Of a DNA stretch of 64,000 nucleotides, positions 34,688 through 43,205 are shown in pieces. The notes beneath the pieces are model-generated. The model was not told where the DNA came from. It did no database searches and saw only the letters and a program-made list of their open reading frames with translations. The stretch's first letter is position 1. Each line of letters begins with the position of its first letter. This DNA comes from Massiliimalia sp050943535 (GTDB lineage: Bacteria > Bacillota > Clostridia > Oscillospirales > Ruminococcaceae). Location of the stretch: positions 1 through 64,000 of the forward strand of contig JBMNPJ010000011.1 of NCBI GenBank assembly GCA_050943535.1, read 5' to 3'. Position numbers and translations under genes: made by a program.

Positions 34688-34981
34688 GTTATTGGATTTC
34701 AATGGGGAAATAGTGAATTTTCGAGCTTATGTGAGAAAAAACAGGAAATATTTGTGGGAACCGTCATTGAATTCCCTTATGGGTTTTGCTATAATATGCT
34801 CTGTGTTAATAAAAAATGAATAAAGAGAGTCAAACTGTGGAGAATTTTGTTTAAATAATATTTAGAATGATCTGGTTTCAGAGCAAATTTATAGAAAACA
34901 CTGGTTCAAAAAATTTTGAAAAAACAGGCTCTGTTCACTCCATAGGTTTGAAAGTTTTGTGTTTTTAGAAAGGATTTTTTC
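34688..34981 (+). promoter_or_regulatory. KtrB/TrkH promoter and long leader
   Basis: TTGAAT 34767-34772, 17-base spacer, TATAAT 34790-34795 with an upstream TG (extended -10). This gives a leader of about 180 AT-rich bases. I compared it by eye with the c-di-AMP (ydaO) riboswitch often found before potassium transporters and did not see its conserved segments. Confidence 0.6.
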
Positions 34982-36382
34982 ATGCAGATTAAAGTAAAAA
35001 ATACGCACAACAAATTTTCTCTGCAAAGCTTTTTTAAAAACCCAGCACGGGTAATTGTGGTGAGCTTTGCGGTGATTATTTTGATGGGGACTTTTTTGCT
35101 TATGCTACCCATTTCTTCTAGAGAGCAGATCCCCACCAGCTTTCAAAATGCGTTCTTCACAGCTACGTCCGCTACCTGTGTAACAGGGTTGGTTGTGGTG
35201 GATACCTATCAGTATTTCAGCCTGTTTGGGCAGGTTGTCATTTTGCTGTTAATTCAGATGGGTGGCCTGGGATTAGTTACCATCACCACCTTTTTTAACC
35301 TGGCGATTCGCAAACGGCTTCGCTTAAAAACCATGCAGATTGCCCAGGAGTCCATTAACTCTGACAGCATGAATGATATTTCTTCTTTGATTCGTATGAT
35401 TATTGCCCTGACATTCAGTATTGAGTTTTGTGGGGCATTGGCGCTTTCCACTGTATTTATTCCCAAATATGGATTAGACGGGATTTTTATTTCTGTTTTT
35501 CTGGCCATTTCTTCTTATTGTAATGCTGGATTTGACATTTTGGGACGGGAAGGTGCTTATGTCAGCCTGACCCATTATGCTGACAATCCGGTAGTACTGA
35601 TTACCATTATGTGTCTGATTATTTTTGGCGGTTTGGGATTTGTTGTGTGGCATGACCTGTACGAGTACCGCTTTACCAAGCGGATTATGCTCCACACCAA
35701 AATTGTGCTGGTGGCAACCGCAGTGCTGATTGTTTTTGGTGGTTTGATGATTATGATGCTGGAATGGAGCAATCCCCGTACACTGGGGCCTATGTCCGTA
35801 CCGGAAAAATTACTTAACAGTATGTTTTTGTCGGTCAGCTGCCGGACTGCCGGATATAACAGCTTTGATTTAAACGGTATGAACGGAATTACAAAGCTGG
35901 TTTGTATTGCCTGGATGTTTATTGGGGCAGCTCCTGGCTCTACCGGGGGCGGGATTAAGGTAACCACCTTTGTAGTTTTGTTTATGACAGTCGTTTGTAC
36001 CCTTAGCGGAAAGGATGATACTATCATTTGGGATCGTCGAGTGGACAAAGAAGCAGTGTATAAAGCATTGTCTGTTGTGGTAGTTGCTATGATAGCAGTA
36101 CTTGGCGCTACATGCTTTATTGGACTGACCATTCATTCCGGCGGTGCAATGGTCAGCGATATTAACGCTTTGTTTGAATCCACCTCTGCTTTTGCTACGG
36201 TAGGACTATCTGTAGGCGTAACGGGAGTTGCAAATCCGGCTTCCCGTATGATTTTGGCGGCGACCATGTTTTTAGGACGGGTAGGACCGGTATCTTTGGC
36301 ATTGTCCATGTCCTGGAACAGTGTGAATATTCGCCGGCAGAAACATCAAATTAAGCCGGAAGGAAAAATTTTGATTGGATAA
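34982..36382 (+). CDS. TrkH/KtrB-family potassium uptake protein, 466 aa
   Basis: Integral membrane K+ (or Na+-coupled K+) channel-like transporter subunit with four repeated pore regions. Visible selectivity-type segments are TSATCVTGLVV near residue 60, SSYCNAGFDILG near 180, SCRTAGYNSFDL near 285 and a fourth around ESTSAFATVGLSVG, each carrying a conserved glycine. The gating segment with APGSTGGGIKVTT is clear. It usually works with a cytosolic KtrA/TrkA regulator; none is adjacent. The ATG is preceded by AGAAAGGAT. A MATE exporter follows 21 bases later, probably in the same transcript. Confidence 0.92.
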   Translation: MQIKVKNTHNKFSLQSFFKNPARVIVVSFAVIILMGTFLLMLPISSREQIPTSFQNAFFTATSATCVTGLVVVDTYQYFSLFGQVVILLLIQMGGLGLVTITTFFNLAIRKRLRLKTMQIAQESINSDSMNDISSLIRMIIALTFSIEFCGALALSTVFIPKYGLDGIFISVFLAISSYCNAGFDILGREGAYVSLTHYADNPVVLITIMCLIIFGGLGFVVWHDLYEYRFTKRIMLHTKIVLVATAVLIVFGGLMIMMLEWSNPRTLGPMSVPEKLLNSMFLSVSCRTAGYNSFDLNGMNGITKLVCIAWMFIGAAPGSTGGGIKVTTFVVLFMTVVCTLSGKDDTIIWDRRVDKEAVYKALSVVVVAMIAVLGATCFIGLTIHSGGAMVSDINALFESTSAFATVGLSVGVTGVANPASRMILAATMFLGRVGPVSLALSMSWNSVNIRRQKHQIKPEGKILIG

Positions 36383-36403
36383 AATCCGTTAGGAGGATCC
36401 ACA

Positions 36404-37780
36404 ATGACAAACTTTTTGACCCGTGATCGGGATTTTTACCGGTCTTTTTTCTCTTTGACCGGGATGATGGCGCTGCAGAATGTCATCACCTGCAGTGTCA
36501 GCTTAGCAGATAATATTATGCTGGGGGCATACAGTGAAAATGCTCTTTCCGGTGCGGCGCTGGCAAATCAGATTCAGTTTTTGCTCCAGATGCTGACCAT
36601 GGGGGTCGGCGAAGGCATTATGGTAATGGGTGCTCAGTACTGGGGAAAACGGGATGTGGATTCCATTCGGAGAATTCTCAGCATCGGTCTTCGACTGGGG
36701 CTTGTGGTTGCTTTTGCCATGTGGTTTGTGGTGTTCTTTTTTACAGAGCCTTGCCTCAGGCTGTTTACCAATGATCAAGGGGTCATTGCAGAGGGTGCCC
36801 GGTATTTGAAAGTGGTGTGTTTTTCCTATTTCTTTTTTACCATGACAAACATTCTCCTCTGTTCTCTCCGTGGAGTAGAAACAGTACGAATTGGATTTTT
36901 TGTATCCGCTTCTACTCTTTGTATTAACGTTTGCCTGAATTCTATTTTGATTTATGGGAAATTGGGATTTCCTACACTGGGCGCTCAGGGGGCGGCAATT
37001 GCTACCTTGACCTCCCGTGTGGTGGAACTGATTATTATGATTGTGTACCTCAGTCGGATTGACCAAAAGCTGCATCTGCGGCTGCGTCACTTAAAGATCC
37101 TGGATGCTCAGCTGATGAAAGACTATCTGCGGACAGGTACACCAGTCATTTGTTCCAATGCCATCTGGGGTGTTGCGATGGGGGTGCAGACCAGTATTTT
37201 AGGACACCTGGGTGCACAGGCCATTGCGGCCAATTCCGTCGCTACAACCGTATTCCAGATCCTTACGGTAGTTACTTATGGGTCTGCCAGCGCTTCTGGA
37301 GTTATGACCGGAAAGGTTGTAGGAAGCGGACAAATGGAAAAACTGCGGGAGTATACCCATACCTTTCAGGTTCTGTTTTTGTGTATCGGTGTTCTGACAG
37401 GATTGGGGCTATTTTTGGCAAAGGATGCGATTTTGACCATATATGCTATTTCCGGTGAAACCAAGGAGCTGGCAGGGCAGTTTATGAATGTACTGTCCAT
37501 TACAGTCATTGGAACAGCCTACCAGTGTCCTTGTCTCACTGGGATTGTCCGGGGCGGCGGAGATACCCGATTTGTATTGTATAACGACACCATATTTATG
37601 TGGGGGATTGTGCTGCCCTGTTCCGCTTTGGCGGCATTTGTGTTCCATTGGTCTCCGGTGGCAGTATTTATCTGCTTAAAGAGCGACCAAATTTTAAAAT
37701 GTGCTGTGGCGGTAGTGAAAACCAACCGGTATACCTGGGTGAAACGGCTGACGCGGGATCGGGCGGAAACAACAGAATAA
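36404..37780 (+). CDS. MATE-family efflux transporter, 458 aa
   Basis: Twelve-segment multidrug/toxin exporter of the MATE/NorM type, driven by H+ or Na+. Family features are the ADNIMLGAYSENALSGAALANQ segment in the N-lobe (written here in parts: ADNIMLGAYS, ALSGAALANQ), GAQYWGKRD and the matching C-lobe segment (GHLGAQAIAANSVATT). Length is normal. AGGAGG precedes the ATG. It follows the potassium transporter and ends at a strong terminator. The substrate cannot be inferred. Confidence 0.92.
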   Translation: MTNFLTRDRDFYRSFFSLTGMMALQNVITCSVSLADNIMLGAYSENALSGAALANQIQFLLQMLTMGVGEGIMVMGAQYWGKRDVDSIRRILSIGLRLGLVVAFAMWFVVFFFTEPCLRLFTNDQGVIAEGARYLKVVCFSYFFFTMTNILLCSLRGVETVRIGFFVSASTLCINVCLNSILIYGKLGFPTLGAQGAAIATLTSRVVELIIMIVYLSRIDQKLHLRLRHLKILDAQLMKDYLRTGTPVICSNAIWGVAMGVQTSILGHLGAQAIAANSVATTVFQILTVVTYGSASASGVMTGKVVGSGQMEKLREYTHTFQVLFLCIGVLTGLGLFLAKDAILTIYAISGETKELAGQFMNVLSITVIGTAYQCPCLTGIVRGGGDTRFVLYNDTIFMWGIVLPCSALAAFVFHWSPVAVFICLKSDQILKCAVAVVKTNRYTWVKRLTRDRAETTE

Positions 37781-37786
37781 AGGATA

Positions 37787-37831
37787 GAAAAGCTGAGAGA
37801 TATTGCAGATGCAGTGCCTCTCAGCTTTTGT
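37787..37831 (+). terminator. Terminator of the MATE gene
   Basis: AAAAGCTGAGAG and CTCTCAGCTTTT enclose a loop of about 18 bases and are followed by TGTTTTT. Confidence 0.8.
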
Positions 37832-37995
37832 TTTTATCCATTGGCAGGCTGTGGAAGGATCCATAGCCCCGGATGGTATCATAAAAATGTTTACAAAACT
37901 TCCGTTTATTTTTAAAACGGAATATGATATCATAACTTTATATTTGGAATCACGGTACGTTTTATGAGCAAAAAATGTTAGGGAAGGAGGATTTT

Positions 37996-39045
37996 ATGGA
38001 ACAGAAACCCCATTCATATGGACAGGAAGAACAGTATACCTATATCAGCGGTTTGGGATTTTTGCCCCAAACGCCCAAACAAAAAGAACTGCGTCAGCTT
38101 CATATCAGCTATAATGTGGTGCTGTTTTCTATTTTGCTTTTGTTCTTTCTTCGGGTATCTTCTCCTCTTCCCATTCTCAGACTCATGTCTTATTTGGGAT
38201 TTAATGTCAGGGTTAATCCTATGACTTCTCTGGTGATTCATTCGGAAACAGCCTATCAGGTGGGGAATATTTTGGTATACGCCGCACAGATGCTGATTCC
38301 CGCTGGAGTTATCTGGCTGTTTCTGCATCGGGAGATTTCTCCCCATAAGTTGTGGCAGGCGCCGGCAAAAGGAACCAGCGCAGCCGGGGTTTGTATGCTG
38401 GCGGGAGTGGCGGTGCTGGCACAGTGTGTGGCGCTTTTATGCATGAAGGTGCTTCATCTGGGCGGTATGATTATTTCCTGGGTTCCGGAAGAACCGCCCC
38501 AGGAACTGTGGCCGTTTACCTTGTATATTTTTTCCCTGACTTTGCTGCCGGCGGTTTTGGAAGAATTTTTATTCCACGGAATGATTCTGCGGGCATTTCG
38601 CCGCTTTGGGGATATTACTGCTTTGTTTGTCTCCAGCGTGATGATGACATTAGTTCAGACCAGTGCAGACTGGATGATTTACACCATGATTATGAGCTTG
38701 GCACTGGGATACTTTGCCCTGAAAACCAAGAGTATTTTTGTGCCCATTGCAGGCAGTTTTATTGCCCGGGGGTCTTTTATTACCTTTTATCTGCTTCAGC
38801 GGTCAGATCATTTTGCATCTATGCAGTGGATTTGTCTGGCTGTGTGGACGATTTTGCTCACTTTGTCTCTGTTGGCGTTTTGCTGGATGATTTCCCGAGA
38901 TCAAAAGGCATTTTGTCTGTTTCGGGGAGATAGTTATCTCACCAACCGGACAAAGCTGAAAGCATTGCTGACCAATGTGGTATTTTGGATGATTGTTCTG
39001 CTGGCCTTTTTGACCATTATCCGGTATCTGCAGATTATTGACTGA
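37996..39045 (+). CDS. CPBP (CAAX/Abi-like) membrane protein with degenerate active site, 349 aa
   Basis: Eight-segment membrane protein of the CPBP intramembrane-protease family. The first catalytic motif is present as EE at 189-190 (LPAVLEEFLFHGM) but the usual EExxxR arginine is H194. The second-motif histidine (usual form LLHLN) is replaced by glutamine (LVQTS, Q211), and the final HxxxN motif is replaced by AGSFIARGS. The fold is kept while most catalytic residues are lost, so it is probably not an active protease. A 30-residue hydrophilic N-terminus precedes the membrane part. The ATG at 37996 has GGAAGGAGG upstream, unlike the ORF start at 37975. Confidence 0.82.
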   Translation: MEQKPHSYGQEEQYTYISGLGFLPQTPKQKELRQLHISYNVVLFSILLLFFLRVSSPLPILRLMSYLGFNVRVNPMTSLVIHSETAYQVGNILVYAAQMLIPAGVIWLFLHREISPHKLWQAPAKGTSAAGVCMLAGVAVLAQCVALLCMKVLHLGGMIISWVPEEPPQELWPFTLYIFSLTLLPAVLEEFLFHGMILRAFRRFGDITALFVSSVMMTLVQTSADWMIYTMIMSLALGYFALKTKSIFVPIAGSFIARGSFITFYLLQRSDHFASMQWICLAVWTILLTLSLLAFCWMISRDQKAFCLFRGDSYLTNRTKLKALLTNVVFWMIVLLAFLTIIRYLQIID

Positions 39046-39131
39046 TTGGTGAGGGAAAATAGGTTTTACTTCAAAAAGACTTTGTTTTTATAAAAATTGG
39101 AAAACCAGGGATAATTTACGGAAGGCAGGGT

Positions 39132-39635
39132 ATGCTATTGATACAAACGGATGAATACTATATGCGGTTGGCAATGGAACAGGCAAAGCGTGCAGAAGCT
39201 TTGGATGAGGTCCCGGTAGGTGCAGTGATTGTGCAGGACGGAAAGGTGATTGCGTCCGGGTACAATCTACGGGAACTGGACAAAAAAGCCACTGCCCATG
39301 CGGAACTTTTGGCAATTGAACAGGCGTGCCGCACTTTAGGAGGGTGGCGACTTCCCCGGTGTGTGCTGTATGTGACGCTGGAACCCTGTCCCATGTGTGC
39401 GGGTGCAATTATCAATTCCAGAATTGACCGGGTGGTATTTGGCGCTTATGATTACAAGGCAGGTTCCTGCGGTTCGGTAATCAACCTGTTTGAGCTGCCC
39501 TATAACCATAAACCGGAACTGACTCCCGGCGTTTTGGGGGAAGAATGCGCGCAGCTGCTCACTTCGTTTTTTCAAAAAAGAAGACAGCGGCAAAAGCAGG
39601 AAAAAAAGAACATGGTTTGCCAACCAGAAAAATAA
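39132..39635 (+). CDS. tadA: tRNA-specific adenosine deaminase
   Basis: Converts A34 to inosine in tRNA-Arg(ACG), such as the one at 15305. Zinc deaminase motifs are HAE (H56, catalytic E58) and PCPMC (C86, C89). The core domain is about 150 residues with a short basic C-terminal tail (KKRRQRQKQ-like) that fits tRNA binding. The start ATG is preceded by GGAAGGCAGGG. A terminator beginning at the stop codon separates it from the next gene. Confidence 0.96.
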   Translation: MLLIQTDEYYMRLAMEQAKRAEALDEVPVGAVIVQDGKVIASGYNLRELDKKATAHAELLAIEQACRTLGGWRLPRCVLYVTLEPCPMCAGAIINSRIDRVVFGAYDYKAGSCGSVINLFELPYNHKPELTPGVLGEECAQLLTSFFQKRRQRQKQEKKNMVCQPEK

Positions 39636-39671
39636 AAACGTCCTTTCTCTGTTTGGGAAAGGGCGTTTTTT
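39634..39671 (+). terminator. Terminator of tadA
   Basis: AAAAACGTCCTTTC (39634-39647) pairs with GAAAGGGCGTTTTT (39657-39670) and is followed by T. It overlaps the tadA stop codon. Confidence 0.82.
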
Positions 39672-39687
39672 GATGGGTGGGAAAATC

Positions 39688-40995
39688 ATGAAGCAAGGGC
39701 AAAAAGGTTGTTTTTTGAAAAGCGGAAATCATTTGGATCACTGGATCTTTGTATTTCTTTTCATCAGCAGTATGGCTGTTCGCCTGGCAATCGGGATCGG
39801 ATTTATTAACCCGTTTGATCTGGTTCCGTACAATATTCCCTGGGCAGTCGGGGTGTATGAAAACGGATTTTCCATGTACAAGGCATTGGATCATTTGGAT
39901 TATCCTCCGTTGTTTCCATCCTTGCTGGGACTGGTGGGGAAAGGGGTCAAGGCGGCGCAGGCAGGGGAGTACTGGCATCTTCTGATGGGATGGATCAAAC
40001 TGGTTCCCATTTTAGGGGATGGGATATTGATGATTTGTGTTTATGCTGCTGCCAGAAAAACCATGCCCCGGTTAGCCTGCGTCATCGCCGGATTTGTGGG
40101 ACTGTGCGGGGCATTTTTGGTAAACAGTGCTTTTTGGGGACAGGCAGACAGCTGGATGCTTTGTTTTGTATTCCTCATGGTATGGAAACTGGAGGAACGC
40201 TGTCCAAAACAGGCGGCGGTGTTTTTTGCTTTGGGGTGTCTGACAAAACTGCAGACCGGGTATTTTGCGCCGTTTCTTTTGCTGATTCTGTTTTTTGAGT
40301 ACCCTTTCAAAAAAGCAGTCAGCGCTGTTTTGTTGGGAGGGGCCGTAGGTCTTTTAGGCTGGCTCCCTTTCTGGATTGCTTCCGGGCGATTGTGGCTCCC
40401 CTTTGAAATTTATTTTGGCGGTTTTGGCAGCTATCCTTACCAGAATCTCAACGCCTTTAATCTTTATGGCCTTTGGGGAAGAAACTGGGTTTTGGATTCC
40501 CAAACCTGGATCGGGAACATCACCTATGCCCAGCTAAGCGGCGGGATTACCTTGTTATTTGCGGCAGGAGTTCCTCTTTTTTGCTGTATTTTGACTCAGA
40601 GAACAGGAAGAACCATTTTGCCCAGTGCGTGCGGATTTTTGATGATGAACGGAATTTTTCTCTTTGCCTGCCGCATGCACGAGCGGTATCAGCTTCCGGC
40701 GGTGATCTGCGCATTGGCGGCGTTTTTATTTACAAAGCAAAGGGCGTATTTATTTTTGTTTTTCGGAGTTTCCACAGTCAGCTTTTTTAATCAGGTTCTT
40801 TTGCTGTTTGCCATGAATTATAAAGAACCGTTTTATAGCTTTTTCTATCAGCTGCAGCCTTGGCTTTCCGCAGTAAATTTAGGGTTATTCTTGATACAAT
40901 TTGTTGTTTTTGTGAGTAAAAATACAAACAGTTTTGAAATACTGAGAAAAATCCCCGGCTTGGGTAAAAGCCGGGGGTACAAAACAATTCAATGA
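39688..40995 (+). CDS. GT-C-like membrane glycosyltransferase, 435 aa
   Basis: Polytopic membrane protein with about ten hydrophobic segments. The first extracytoplasmic loop carries acidic residues after segment 1 and a YPPLFP motif, and NSAFWGQADSW and KLQTGYFAP are typical of lipid-linked-sugar mannosyltransferases of the GT-C class (Gpi18/GT87-like). It would transfer a sugar from a polyprenyl-phosphate donor on the outer face of the membrane; acceptor and sugar are unknown. The ATG at 39688 is chosen over upstream TTG/ATG codons at 39670-39673, with GGTGGG as a modest ribosome site. Its 3' end contains the hairpin that serves the convergent GH78 gene. Confidence 0.75.
   Translation: MKQGQKGCFLKSGNHLDHWIFVFLFISSMAVRLAIGIGFINPFDLVPYNIPWAVGVYENGFSMYKALDHLDYPPLFPSLLGLVGKGVKAAQAGEYWHLLMGWIKLVPILGDGILMICVYAAARKTMPRLACVIAGFVGLCGAFLVNSAFWGQADSWMLCFVFLMVWKLEERCPKQAAVFFALGCLTKLQTGYFAPFLLLILFFEYPFKKAVSAVLLGGAVGLLGWLPFWIASGRLWLPFEIYFGGFGSYPYQNLNAFNLYGLWGRNWVLDSQTWIGNITYAQLSGGITLLFAAGVPLFCCILTQRTGRTILPSACGFLMMNGIFLFACRMHERYQLPAVICALAAFLFTKQRAYLFLFFGVSTVSFFNQVLLLFAMNYKEPFYSFFYQLQPWLSAVNLGLFLIQFVVFVSKNTNSFEILRKIPGLGKSRGYKTIQ
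40946..40978 (-). terminator. Terminator of the GH78 gene, inside the convergent coding region
   Basis: On the minus strand ACCCCCGGCTT and AAGCCGGGGAT enclose a six-base loop and are followed by TTTTT. It lies about 85 bases after the stop of the minus-strand GH78 gene and within the last 17 codons of the glycosyltransferase gene. Confidence 0.7.
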
Positions 40996-41061
40996 TGTAT
41001 AAAGAGAGTCAAAGACGCTGGGCATTTTCATCATACAAATAGATAAAAATTAAAGGCTTGT

Positions 41062-43158
41062 TCATGGGGCAAACTCCAACTGCTGCACACCTTCTGTAGT
41101 TGGAACTTTGAGATGGATTTTACCTGCAGATGAAGGGAAATGAGGATGAAAGCTCCATCCCTTTCCCGGTGAGGTTGGGCAAAGACCAGCCAGATCTTCA
41201 ATCAGTACGGAAACAGGAGCACTCGCCCAAGGATGGCATAGACTGGTATTCCACTTTTGTTCTGCGCCCCAGGCTTCAAAACAGGTGGTGGCACCCTGGC
41301 GAATCATGTTGTACCAGGAATGATCGCCTGTAGAAACCAGGAACTTCCAAACGTCTTCGTATCGATCTAAACGAGCCAGCCCTTTCAGTAAAAAGAAGGC
41401 CATGTAAACTCCACAAACCATCCCTCGATGGACAAGATAATCTCCTACTTGTTTTTCGTATCCTGCTGGAATGAGCCCATAAAAGGCAGGGATGCAGTTT
41501 GCGTGAATGCTGCTGTGAGAACTATGTTCATGGTCCACGTATCGTCCCAAAGAAGGACGGAAAAATGCTTTATTAAAAGCCTGCTGCAGGTGTTCACTTT
41601 GTTTTGTATAGGGGATTCCCAGTTCTGCCTTTATTTTTTCCACCATCATGACACAGCCGATGTAAAATCCGTTAATCACATTGTGGCAGCCCGGACCAAT
41701 TGGGATAGTCAATGGAAAATCATATCCATCCCGCAGATTTTTCGGCCAGTCTACCAAATTCCATTTTTCTCTCACTCCTTCCAGCAATCCGTCCTGACGG
41801 GCATACTGGGAAAAATAAGTCAGGATATTTTCACAGGGTTTAACCATCTCACTTAAAAAAGTCCGATCCCCTGTATACTGATAATAACGCCATACAGAAA
41901 GGGGAAACTGCAAGGAATAATCGGCGATTTCCTGCATAAAGGAACCGGGAACGACAGCCATCATTCCGGGAGCAATGGATAGCGAATCTACCTGCAGGTC
42001 AATGGCGCGTCGAAGCAGGCGGGGATCTCCTGTCAAAAGCAGCTGAGAAGCACCGGTAATTGTCAAATCACCGGTATACTGTCCTTTTTCTCTGGTAGGA
42101 CAGTCAATAAAGGATTCCTGGCTTCCGTACTGAACAGTGTTCTTGCACAGGTTAAAAACTTGTTCCAATACCGGATTTTCTGATGTAAGCTGGGCGCTAT
42201 TTTCCGGAAACGGGAAATGACGTACCACAGCAAGAACTCGGTGAATGGAAACATCTGATGGAAACCGCAGCTGTACATATCGAAATCCCTTGTAATCGTA
42301 TTGTTCCAGCAGGTTTTCTCCTTCTTTCAAAGTCCAAAATTCCCGATATTGGCAATTGCAGCGCATGTCCCAGCGAACCTGTCCGGATTCGTCCAGTTCT
42401 TCGCCGCATTCAATGACAATCTGTTTGCCGGAAGTGCCGAATGCCTGGATTTTTAAATTTCCGGTAATTTCCTGCCCGAAGTCCAAAAACAAACCATCTG
42501 GCTGATGGATGACCTTTACGGGTGAAATTTCCGAAACAGACAAAGCAGGAAACGGTTTGGGATAAAAGGTGTAATCGGTCTCTTTTTCTGCACAAGAGGC
42601 CCATTGTGTCAGTGGAATCCGGCTGTCTACATCTTCTAGGTAAAGGGTCTCATAGCCTGTTGTGCGCTTTCCTATATAGGAACCATTCCGGGCATACTGC
42701 CAGCTGGAGTCGGTCCACAACACAGGGACATTATCTGCCAGCAAATCCGCAATTACCCCTTGACGAAGATCTCCGCTGTTCCAGACCCGGTTGATCAGAC
42801 CTTGATAGTAAACCCGGATTTCAATTTGATTTTCTCCAGAGCGCAGATAGGGGGCAATGTCAAATTCATTGTAATAGTAGGAAAAATAATATCCTGGAGC
42901 GGGGCCTTGTCCCACAAATTGTTGGTTTAGATATAATTTAAAGTAATCATCAGCGGTAATTCGGATGAGACGCTGTTTTGCATTTTCAAAAAGACGGGAA
43001 TCAAAGGTTTTGCGCACAGTCATATGAAAATTTTTCAGTTTCTCCGGATGTTCCGGCAGGGTCGGGGATTCACATTCCCGATGAAATACATTGATGGGAC
43101 AGCAGTCTGCAAATTCTCTGGCACAGATCCAGCGGCCATGAAATGGTGAACGGTTCAT
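41062..43158 (-). CDS. GH78-family alpha-L-rhamnosidase, 698 aa
   Basis: Inverting glycosidase of the GH78 type. N-terminal carbohydrate-binding beta domain (about 60-160, with YYNEFDIAPYLRSGEN), a beta-sandwich domain, then an (alpha/alpha)6 barrel. Catalytic signatures are DCPTREKGQYTGD at 352-364 with acidic residues E357 and D364, and the C-terminal barrel glutamate E628 in CFEAWG. No signal peptide, so probably cytoplasmic. The start has AGGAGGAG. It is 47 bases after a membrane-protein gene on the same strand and probably shares its promoter at 44303-44331. Substrate could be rhamnosides or related deoxysugars. Confidence 0.88.
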   Translation of the reverse strand: MNRSPFHGRWICAREFADCCPINVFHRECESPTLPEHPEKLKNFHMTVRKTFDSRLFENAKQRLIRITADDYFKLYLNQQFVGQGPAPGYYFSYYYNEFDIAPYLRSGENQIEIRVYYQGLINRVWNSGDLRQGVIADLLADNVPVLWTDSSWQYARNGSYIGKRTTGYETLYLEDVDSRIPLTQWASCAEKETDYTFYPKPFPALSVSEISPVKVIHQPDGLFLDFGQEITGNLKIQAFGTSGKQIVIECGEELDESGQVRWDMRCNCQYREFWTLKEGENLLEQYDYKGFRYVQLRFPSDVSIHRVLAVVRHFPFPENSAQLTSENPVLEQVFNLCKNTVQYGSQESFIDCPTREKGQYTGDLTITGASQLLLTGDPRLLRRAIDLQVDSLSIAPGMMAVVPGSFMQEIADYSLQFPLSVWRYYQYTGDRTFLSEMVKPCENILTYFSQYARQDGLLEGVREKWNLVDWPKNLRDGYDFPLTIPIGPGCHNVINGFYIGCVMMVEKIKAELGIPYTKQSEHLQQAFNKAFFRPSLGRYVDHEHSSHSSIHANCIPAFYGLIPAGYEKQVGDYLVHRGMVCGVYMAFFLLKGLARLDRYEDVWKFLVSTGDHSWYNMIRQGATTCFEAWGAEQKWNTSLCHPWASAPVSVLIEDLAGLCPTSPGKGWSFHPHFPSSAGKIHLKVPTTEGVQQLEFAP

Positions 43159-43205
43159 GGAATCTCCTCCTGTTTTATTAACAGTGATTTATAGGTATTT
43201 TATTT

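Noticed and set aside
34796..34981. c-di-AMP (ydaO) riboswitch before the potassium transporter
   Set aside because: The conserved GC-rich segments of that riboswitch are not visible; the leader is almost entirely AT-rich.
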